A DNA stretch of 7,013 nt from Bacillota bacterium (GTDB lineage: Bacteria; Bacillota; Clostridia; Tissierellales; Peptoniphilaceae). The stretch is taken from positions 1-7,013 of the forward strand of contig JAEZYW010000122.1 of the NCBI GenBank assembly GCA_023418835.1, read 5' to 3'. This document shows, piece by piece, positions 1 to 5,334 of this stretch (its first letter is position 1; each line of letters opens with the position of its first letter). Under the pieces are notes generated by a model, which was not told the DNA's origin, ran no database searches, and saw nothing but the letters and a program-made list of their open reading frames with translations. The translations under genes were made by a program, and so were the position numbers.

Positions 1-2
1 CA

Positions 3-1712
3 AAATTTATTGAAATGGGGGTTATCAAAGATGAACTACTAAAAATTGAGCCAACTAAAAATATTTCCAAAGAAACTTTAAACAAAATAATTGAGAATTT
101 ATTTCCAAATATTGTAAAATCTCAAGAGGATTTATCTCAATTAAAATCTGGAAATGTACTTATTACAAAACCTGTAAAAATTGACGGCGTGAAGATAGAA
201 GGAGATTTAGTTTTAGCAGATGGATTAACAGGAGAGAAAGTTGAAATTGTTAATTCACAAATCTCTGGAAGAGTGTTAGTCAGAGGTGGAAAAGTCGAGG
301 GAATAAAAGAAGTCCTAGACTTAGCAAAAGAAGATGCTTTAAGGGGAGATGCAAATGTGGATAATAGAAATTATCCCGTAGTGAATCCCTTTGTTCACCC
401 GCCATTTTACAATGCAAGAGTTAGACTGTATTTAGATGACGCTGGCAAAATAACACTTTTAGAAGATGATAGAACTTCAGATAAAGGAGTCGATCCATCA
501 AAGGACAAGGCGACTTGGATTCTAAAAAACGGAAAGTACTGGGAGTTAGCTTCTAGCAAAGAAAATTTAAATAAATTTATTGGCAAAAACCTGGAAGAAG
601 TAAAGGCCATGAAGATGAACACCGGTGAGGTGGACGCAATTACAGGGGCAACAGAATCAGGCAGAGCTATACAAGAGGCTGTAATAAATGCCATAGAACA
701 AAAGGAAGGAAAGAAATTTCTATCCAATGACCAAGCTTTAATGGCTGAAAAAATAGAAATCGAGCCAAGTGAAAAAGAAATAATATTTAAAAACACTTTG
801 CCAAAAGATTTTAAGTTAAAACTTGTAAATGTTAAACCCACTATGTATAACGGACCAGAAGAAGTTCCATCGGAGAATTACAAATTTGAGGCTGTGGGTA
901 ATGACTACAAACTGACCTTAAAGGGAGAATTTAAACCCGGAAAGTATTTCGTCAATACAATAGACGAAAGTGGAAAATATAGACCTTTGGACTTTGAAAG
1001 TGGCCACGGAACTCCTAGGAGATATGCCCACTTTGTAGTAAAATCTTCAGAAGAAGCGAAGTTTGAAGATGGAAAAATTATAGTTCCAGGAAATGACGTT
1101 AAAAACTTTGTTGCAAATATAGAAGAAATAGTCATAAAAGATAAATCTTTAATCGGCACGAAAGTTGAAAATAAAGGTGTTGAAGTGGACTATAAGGGAG
1201 TTGAAGTAGATCCAGTAGGTCACCACGGAACTCCAGATGCATATTTATTAAAGGCTCCATTATTCTTAGAAGATGGAAGCTTAAACCTAAAAGCCCAAGG
1301 TAGGGTTGCGAGAAAACAGACGGACTTATTCCAAGAAGGCAAATCCTATATTGTAATTTTAGAGACATATGGATATGGAGACATCGAATTTGAAGTAAAT
1401 GTAGCCGCTGAAGAAAAAGTAAAAGAAGATAAGGCTGAAAAGAAAGGCTATTCTAAGAAAGTATCGGCGCCTACCGTATTCGACTACGACGTGAAATTAA
1501 ACGTCGAAGTGGATGAAACTGGTAAGATAACGAAAATAGACGATGACGGAACAGAACCAGGAAGGTCTGAGAGATATTACAAAAAAGCCATGGAGGAGAT
1601 ATTACCTAAATTTTTAGGCAAAACTGAAAAAGATATAAACGGACTAGATGCGGCTTCTGGTGCGACTGCAACTTCTGATGCAATGAAAGAAGCTGTAAAA
1701 AAAGCTTTCTAA
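3..1712 (+). CDS. Surface/secreted protein with two FMN-binding domains (5' end cut by window)
   Basis: The reading frame is open to the left edge and no ribosome binding site precedes the ATG at 15, so that ATG is internal and the N-terminus, probably with a secretion signal, lies outside the window. Residues here are numbered from that Met. Residues 46-92 are a short-strand, Gly/Val-rich stretch ending in VLVRGG, like the beta-solenoid segments of Gram-positive surface proteins. Residues about 132-228 form a first FMN_bind domain ending in DAITGAT (207-213). Residues about 240-475 are a beta-rich middle part with two related blocks. Residues about 478-565 are a second FMN_bind domain ending in DAASGAT (545-551). 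In NqrC/RnfG-type proteins, D-x-x-(S/T)-G-A-T is where ApbE attaches FMN covalently to the Thr. The inferred role is an extracytoplasmic flavin electron carrier; its redox partner is unknown. The domain call is firm and the physiological role is not. Confidence 0.8.
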   Translation, partial: KFIEMGVIKDELLKIEPTKNISKETLNKIIENLFPNIVKSQEDLSQLKSGNVLITKPVKIDGVKIEGDLVLADGLTGEKVEIVNSQISGRVLVRGGKVEGIKEVLDLAKEDALRGDANVDNRNYPVVNPFVHPPFYNARVRLYLDDAGKITLLEDDRTSDKGVDPSKDKATWILKNGKYWELASSKENLNKFIGKNLEEVKAMKMNTGEVDAITGATESGRAIQEAVINAIEQKEGKKFLSNDQALMAEKIEIEPSEKEIIFKNTLPKDFKLKLVNVKPTMYNGPEEVPSENYKFEAVGNDYKLTLKGEFKPGKYFVNTIDESGKYRPLDFESGHGTPRRYAHFVVKSSEEAKFEDGKIIVPGNDVKNFVANIEEIVIKDKSLIGTKVENKGVEVDYKGVEVDPVGHHGTPDAYLLKAPLFLEDGSLNLKAQGRVARKQTDLFQEGKSYIVILETYGYGDIEFEVNVAAEEKVKEDKAEKKGYSKKVSAPTVFDYDVKLNVEVDETGKITKIDDDGTEPGRSERYYKKAMEEILPKFLGKTEKDINGLDAASGATATSDAMKEAVKKAF

Positions 1713-1734
1713 ATAAACTAAAGAAATCAATATT

Positions 1735-1767
1735 AGAGAAACTGTCAATTGAGATGGTTTCTCTTTT
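1735..1767 (+). terminator. Rho-independent terminator of the FMN-binding protein gene
   Basis: An 8-bp perfect stem, AGAGAAAC (1735-1742) with GTTTCTCT (1757-1764), closes a 14-nt loop and runs into TTTT (1764-1767). It begins 22 bases after the stop codon. The T tail is short, so some readthrough into the racemase gene is possible. Confidence 0.75.
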
Positions 1768-1805
1768 GTAATTTAACAATTGAATAATAAAAATTATTAA
1801 AGTTG

Positions 1806-1814
1806 TGGTATAAT
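1806..1814 (+). promoter_or_regulatory. Extended -10 promoter of alr
   Basis: The sequence TGGTATAAT holds a perfect -10 hexamer (1809-1814) with an upstream TG extension (1806-1807). At 17-bp spacing there is no good -35 box. A TTGAAT at 1780-1785 is too far away (23 bp), so the TG extension probably carries the promoter. Transcription should start near 1821, giving a leader of about 30 bases before the ATG at 1852. Confidence 0.7.
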
Positions 1815-1835
1815 GAAATTTAATATGAAAACTTT

Positions 1836-1842
1836 AGGAGTG
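1836..1842 (+). promoter_or_regulatory. Ribosome binding site that sets the alr start
   Basis: AGGAGTG lies 9 bases before the ATG at 1852. The in-frame ATGs at 1813 and 1825 have no such site. The first overlaps the -10 box and the second sits almost at the predicted transcription start. This site therefore decides the start codon. Confidence 0.75.
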
Positions 1843-1851
1843 AATTCGAAA

Positions 1852-3021
1852 ATGATTAACTTTAGTGATGTACGACCTACATATTTGGAAGTTGACATCG
1901 ATGCCATTTTATATAATTTAAAATTACTTAGAGAGAAAATTGGTGACGATGTTGAACTTATGGCGACTGTAAAGGGAGATTTTTACGGTCTTGGAATTAG
2001 AGAAACTTGGAAATATTTAGATGAAAATGGAGTAGACAGCTATTGTGTAGCTACTATGAACGAAGCCATAGAACTTAGAAAACTTGGAACCAAAAAAGAC
2101 ATTTTGATTTTAGGATACACTTCTCCAAGACAATATAAACATCTAGTTGAATACGACATTATGCCAGCCATGTACGATGTAGATGATGCGAAGAAGCTAT
2201 CAGATATGGCAATGGAAGCTGGTAAAAAAGCCAAAATTCACATAAAAGTAGATACGGGAATGACTAGAATTGGCTTTGATATCAGTGAAGAATCGGCAAA
2301 TAAAGTTGCGGAAATTTCTAAAATGGAAGGAATTATTATAGACGGAATTTTCTCCCACTTTACCAGCAGTGAAGAAATAGATAAGACAAAAACCCACGAA
2401 CAAGCAAAGATGTTTTATGAATTTATTAAAAAACTAGAAGACTTGGGAGTGGATTATGGCAAAAAACACTTGGCAAACAGTGCGGCTGTAATTGATTTAC
2501 CAGAATATAACGAAGATATTATTAGAAATGGTTACAATCTTACTGGAATGCACGACAGCACAGTTAAAATTGAGAATTTGCCAATAAAACTCGTAAGCCA
2601 ATTGAAAACTGAAATTGCAAGGGTTAGAAAAGTTCCAAAGGGAACGGGAGTAAGCTATAACTCTAAATACGTCACCCAAGAAGAAGGGGAAGTTATTGCC
2701 ACTTTACCAGTGGGATATGCCGACGGATATAAGAGAAAACTAACCGGCGTAGGAGAAGTTTTAATTAACGGAAAACGTGCTAAAATAAGAGGATCCATTT
2801 GCATGGACCAAATGATGGTAGACGTTACAGACATCGACTGTAAAGCTGGAGACGAAGTTATCCTCTTTGGTTACGAAGAAAACGCACCTACAACTGCGGA
2901 GCTAGCTGAACTGTTAGACACTGGAAACATAGACATTCATTCGACACTGACGAGAAGAGTTCCAAAAGTTTATATAAAAGACGGCGAAGCGGTGGCTATG
3001 ACGGATTATTTAATGGATTAA
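1852..3021 (+). CDS. alr: Alanine racemase (PLP-dependent, fold type III)
   Basis: The enzyme interconverts L- and D-alanine in the cytoplasm, supplying D-Ala for peptidoglycan (EC 5.1.1.1). From the start at 1852 it has 389 residues, normal for the family. Visible landmarks, with Geobacillus Alr equivalents from a hand alignment: PLP Lys41 in VKGDFYG (K39), Arg139 in DTGMTRIGF (R136), His169 in SHF (H166), Asn209-Ser210 (N203/S204), Arg225 (R219), catalytic Tyr269 in GVSYN (Y265), GYADGY, and CMDQMMVDVT. The usual KANAYGHG reads KGDFYGLG, and RPGIxLYG reads RNGYNLTG. The residue equivalent to I222 is Tyr228, and that equivalent to Y354 is Ile360. These changes could alter specificity, so a broader amino-acid or serine racemase is possible. 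The gene has its own promoter and terminator, hence is monocistronic, and is not next to acpS or ddl in this window. Confidence 0.9.
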   Translation: MINFSDVRPTYLEVDIDAILYNLKLLREKIGDDVELMATVKGDFYGLGIRETWKYLDENGVDSYCVATMNEAIELRKLGTKKDILILGYTSPRQYKHLVEYDIMPAMYDVDDAKKLSDMAMEAGKKAKIHIKVDTGMTRIGFDISEESANKVAEISKMEGIIIDGIFSHFTSSEEIDKTKTHEQAKMFYEFIKKLEDLGVDYGKKHLANSAAVIDLPEYNEDIIRNGYNLTGMHDSTVKIENLPIKLVSQLKTEIARVRKVPKGTGVSYNSKYVTQEEGEVIATLPVGYADGYKRKLTGVGEVLINGKRAKIRGSICMDQMMVDVTDIDCKAGDEVILFGYEENAPTTAELAELLDTGNIDIHSTLTRRVPKVYIKDGEAVAMTDYLMD

Positions 3022-3035
3022 AAATTTATAAAATT

Positions 3036-3076
3036 GGAGAGTTTAGAAAAGAATTTTTTCTTGACTCTCTTTTTTT
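3036..3076 (+). terminator. Strong rho-independent terminator of alr
   Basis: GAGAGT (3037-3042) pairs with ACTCTC (3064-3069). After a short G-T/mismatch interruption the stem continues with AGAAAA (3045-3050) against TTTTCT (3056-3061). A tract of seven T (3070-3076) follows directly. The hairpin starts 15 bases after the racemase stop codon. Confidence 0.9.
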
Positions 3077-3110
3077 ATTATAAGATTTTAATGGTAAAAC
3101 CAGTTGTATA

Positions 3111-3130
3111 GTTATTAAGGTTTTAATAAC
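3111..3130. repeat. Perfect inverted repeat in the alr/XRE intergenic gap
   Basis: GTTATTAA (3111-3118) and TTAATAAC (3123-3130) are perfect 8-bp arms around a GGTT loop. No T tract follows on either strand, so it is not a standard terminator. A TATAAA at 3135-3140 lies just downstream. It may be an operator, an RNA processing hairpin, or chance in AT-rich DNA. Confidence 0.45.
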
Positions 3131-3164
3131 ATAGTATAAAATGAAAAACATTTTGAAATCAAAT

Positions 3165-3194
3165 AAAAAAAGCATCATTTTACTTGGATACTTT
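3165..3194 (-). terminator. Rho-independent terminator of the XRE-cupin gene
   Basis: Read on the minus strand, AAAGTATC (3194-3187) pairs with GATGCTTT (3176-3169) around a 10-nt loop, with one G-U pair. The T tract continues to 3165. The G-U pair would be a C-A mismatch in the plus-strand RNA, so the hairpin is oriented for minus-strand transcripts. It begins 23 bases after the minus-strand stop codon. Confidence 0.6.
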
Positions 3195-3216
3195 CTAAAG
3201 TTTAATTGTATTTAAA

Positions 3217-3786
3217 TTAAAATGTTGGAGGACTCAATGCAAATATAATAGCGCATATTTCGTTAGTTGGATTTTTCCATAGGTGTGGCGTATTGTTGTC
3301 TAGTCTTATACTATCTCCTTTTTGCAAAGTTACAACATCATTTTCTAAATGGAGTTCTATAGTTCCTTCTGTACATACTGCTACTTCTTCAGCATCGTGG
3401 GAATTCAGTTTATCAGAGCTTATTTGTTTTGGGCCTAGAGTCATCTCACATAATTGAACAACTCCTTCTAAATCAGGGCTCAGTAGATCATATCCGAGTT
3501 CTAGTTCATTGGAGTCACTTTTACCTCTAATTATTCTTACCCTATCTTGTTTTTTTACTAAATGCGCTTTAGTGCTAGACGTATAGTCAAAAAAGCTAAA
3601 CATTGGTACATCTAAATTAGCTGCAATAAGTCTTAATGTTCCCAATGATGGATTAGCTAAACCTCTCTCTATTTGACATAGCAATGAAACTGAAACCTCT
3701 ACTTATGTTGCCAAATCTTTAATTGTAAAACCTTGGGAAGTCCTAATATTTTTGATTTTTTCTCCTAATATTTTTGCTTCTTTCAT
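3217..3786 (-). pseudogene. XRE-family regulator with C-terminal cupin domain, interrupted by TAA at codon 28
   Basis: The ATG at 3786-3784 (minus strand) follows a good AGGAGTG site. The frame runs 190 codons to TAA at 3217, broken once by TAA at 3705-3703. Read through, it gives 189 residues, the usual size of HTH-cupin regulators. Residues about 8-64 are an HTH_3 domain: the helix with TIKDLAT, then the stop, then VEVSVSLL and the classic QIERGLANPSLGTL. Residues about 114-184 are a cupin_2 domain, with H-x-x-EE, an EGTIEL strand, GDSI and PHLW, ending in SPPTF as the family does. Such proteins bind DNA through the HTH and sense a small ligand in the cupin barrel. Divergent placement suggests control of the dsdA operon. 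The rest of the frame is undamaged, so the lesion looks like one recent substitution (probably a Lys codon), an assembly error, or less likely readthrough. Restart at the ATG at 3684 would make a cupin protein without a working HTH. Confidence 0.85.
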
Positions 3787-3789
3787 AAT

Positions 3790-3796
3790 CACTCCT
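3790..3796 (-). promoter_or_regulatory. Ribosome binding site of the XRE-cupin gene
   Basis: On the minus strand AGGAGTG lies three bases before the ATG at 3786, or seven counted from the AGGAG core's end. This fixes the original start upstream of the internal TAA. The internal ATG at 3684 has only a GAGG about 16 bases away, too far for efficient initiation. Confidence 0.7.
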
Positions 3797-3805
3797 AGCA
3801 ATTGT

Positions 3806-3878
3806 ATTGAAATATACTATATCATAAAATTGATGAATTTTCAATGAAAAGTCAATAAGTATTAATTCATATCATTGA
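3806..3878. repeat. Cluster of ATTGA/TCAAT words, candidate operator half-sites
   Basis: The pentamer or its complement occurs at 3806-3810, 3829-3833, 3841-3845, 3852-3856 and 3874-3878. Centre-to-centre spacings are 23, 12, 11 and 22 bp, close to multiples of one DNA turn. The pair at 3829/3841 forms an imperfect dyad over the XRE -35 box, and 3852/3874 forms a wider inverted pair. AT-rich composition makes chance occurrence a serious alternative. Confidence 0.35.
3816..3844 (-). promoter_or_regulatory. Promoter of the XRE-cupin gene
   Basis: On the minus strand a -35 TTGAAA (3844-3839) is separated by exactly 17 bp from a -10 TATAGT (3821-3816), which is preceded by a TG extension. Transcription should start near 3809, about 23 bases before the start codon. 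The -35 box lies inside an imperfect 17-bp dyad (3829-3845), a plausible site for autoregulation. Confidence 0.7.
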
Positions 3879-3949
3879 TTAAATCTAGGTTTCAGAGAAT
3901 TTAAACAATCGAATAACTAATTTCAACTATATTAAAAATTTAAATTGTA

Positions 3950-3978
3950 TTGCATATATTATATTCATATGGTACTAT
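3950..3978 (+). promoter_or_regulatory. Promoter of the dsdA operon
   Basis: A -35 TTGCAT (3950-3955) and a -10 TACTAT (3973-3978) are exactly 17 bp apart, with a TG extension at 3970-3971. The predicted start near 3985 leaves a leader of under 20 bases that is mostly the ribosome binding site AAGGAGGTG (3989-3997). That leaves no room for a riboswitch or attenuator, so control should be at initiation. Confidence 0.75.
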
Positions 3979-4002
3979 GTAATTAATTAAGGAGGTGAAG
4001 TA

Positions 4003-5310
4003 ATGGCTGGAATTATTTCTAATGAAATAGTCGAAAATTTAGCGAAAGGAGAACCACTACTATGGATAAATCCGAATAAGAAAAAAGATGAAAAAATAAT
4101 ATCCGACACAGAACTATCAATTAAAGAAATATATGATGCCGAAGCAAGGTTACAAAGATTTGCTCCATTAATATTAAAATACTACCCTGAGACTGAAGAA
4201 ACTAGAGGACTTATAGAGTCTAAATTAGTACCAATTAAACAAATGGAAAAATATCTAAGGGAAAATTTTAAATTTGAAGGCAATTTGCTTCTTAAACAGG
4301 ATTCACACTTAAAAATTGCAGGTTCAATAAAAGCTAGGGGTGGCATATACGAGATACTATACATTGCTGAAAAAATTGCAAAAGATAATGGAATCATTAC
4401 GGAAGAAAGCTCATACTTGGATTTAACGAGTGAGAAGTGTAGAAGCCTTTTCTCTGAAAAAACCATTCACGTGAGTTCGACTGGAAATCTTGGGTTGTCA
4501 ATAGGAATTATATCTAGAACATTGGGATTTAATGTAGTAGTTCATATGTCTTCTGATGCGAAGCAGTGGAAGAAAGATCTTCTTAGAGGCAAAGGAGCAA
4601 AGGTTATAGAATATGATGGTGATTTTTCATCGTCTGTAATTCAAGGAAGAACTATGGCTTCAAAGAGTTCAAATACTATTTTTGTTGATGATGAAAATTC
4701 CAAAAACTTATTTTTAGGATATTCAGTTGCGGCATTAAGACTCGTAACACAATTGCAAGAGCAAGGAATCCAAGTCACTAAAAAAAGTCCATTATTTGTT
4801 TATATACCGTGTGGAGTTGGGGGAGCGCCGGGTGGCATAACTTTTGGCTTAAAACAAGTTTTTGGAGATAACGTTCATGTGTTTTTTGTTGAACCTACCA
4901 AATCTCCTAGCATGTTATTGGGCTTAACAACTGGATTGAATGACAAGATATGTGTTCAGGATATTGGTTTAGATGGTAAAACCTTAGCAGATGGACTAGC
5001 AGTTGGAAGACCTTCTAAGTTTGTAGGAAAAATAATTGAAAATTTAATCAGTGGAATTTTTACAGTTGAAGACAGAGTGTTGTTTGAGTACTTAAGGAAA
5101 TTGAACTGTTACGAAGGCATAAAAGTAGAACCTTCAGCATGTGCTGCATTCGAAGGAGTCCATAAAATATATCAATATCCTGAAGGAATAAAGTATATTG
5201 ATAATTACGTTGATTGTAAGCGAGAAAGAATTAATCATATCGCATGGGTAACAGGAGGAGCTTTAGTTCCGGAAGATATTATGGAAAAGTACCTAGATAC
5301 ATACTTATAG
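4003..5310 (+). CDS. dsdA: D-serine dehydratase (D-serine ammonia-lyase)
   Basis: The enzyme breaks D-serine into pyruvate and ammonia using PLP (EC 4.3.1.18); it is cytoplasmic. The 435 residues compare with about 440 in E. coli DsdA, and the two align over the whole length. The PLP Lys110 sits in GSIKARGG. STGNLGLSIG (159-168) carries Asn162, a cofactor contact. The phosphate-binding glycine loop is PCGVGGAPGG (269-278), with Ala275 where E. coli has a third Gly. VEPTKSP, VQDIGLDG and ADGLAVGR follow, and Thr417 in WVTGGALVPE is the expected contact to the PLP ring nitrogen. All key residues are present, so it should be active. The start is fixed by AAGGAGGTG five bases upstream. It is first in an operon with the deacylase gene 24 bp downstream and divergent from the XRE-cupin gene. 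D-threonine is a known side substrate of the family. Confidence 0.95.
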   Translation: MAGIISNEIVENLAKGEPLLWINPNKKKDEKIISDTELSIKEIYDAEARLQRFAPLILKYYPETEETRGLIESKLVPIKQMEKYLRENFKFEGNLLLKQDSHLKIAGSIKARGGIYEILYIAEKIAKDNGIITEESSYLDLTSEKCRSLFSEKTIHVSSTGNLGLSIGIISRTLGFNVVVHMSSDAKQWKKDLLRGKGAKVIEYDGDFSSSVIQGRTMASKSSNTIFVDDENSKNLFLGYSVAALRLVTQLQEQGIQVTKKSPLFVYIPCGVGGAPGGITFGLKQVFGDNVHVFFVEPTKSPSMLLGLTTGLNDKICVQDIGLDGKTLADGLAVGRPSKFVGKIIENLISGIFTVEDRVLFEYLRKLNCYEGIKVEPSACAAFEGVHKIYQYPEGIKYIDNYVDCKRERINHIAWVTGGALVPEDIMEKYLDTYL

Positions 5311-5334
5311 AAAACGATTTTAAGGAGGTTTATT

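Noticed and set aside
15..17. ATG at 15 as the true start of the FMN-binding protein
   Set aside because: The frame is open to the window edge, there is no ribosome site, and the residues after it do not look like a signal peptide or N-terminus.
407..1368. Three minus-strand ORFs opposite the FMN-binding protein gene
   Set aside because: They lie wholly inside a well-supported coding frame, have no ribosome sites or recognisable domains, and read as low-complexity Ser/Phe/Leu shadows.
1745..1784. Repeated CAATTGA (1746-1752 and 1778-1784) as a possible operator upstream of alr
   Set aside because: The first copy lies in the terminator loop and the second is too far from the -10 box. Similar words are common in this AT-rich DNA.
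2040..2679. Minus-strand ORFs opposite alr
   Set aside because: They are short, overlap each other, show no domain, and are antisense to a conserved enzyme.
3141..3215. A 24-residue plus-strand small ORF (MKNILKSNKK...) just after a TATAAA
   Set aside because: It has no ribosome site, its ATG directly abuts the supposed -10 box so it would lie upstream of the transcript start, and its sequence is better explained by the minus-strand terminator at 3165-3194.
3217..3684. Treating the cupin part alone as a complete 155-residue gene starting at 3684
   Set aside because: The frame continues upstream to a proper start and ribosome site at 3786 with recognisable HTH sequence on both sides of the TAA. 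The internal ATG lacks a well-placed ribosome site.
3937..3946. Palindrome AATTTAAATT near the dsdA -35 box
   Set aside because: A 10-bp palindrome of only A and T is expected by chance in sequence this AT-rich, and it has no second copy at a meaningful spacing.
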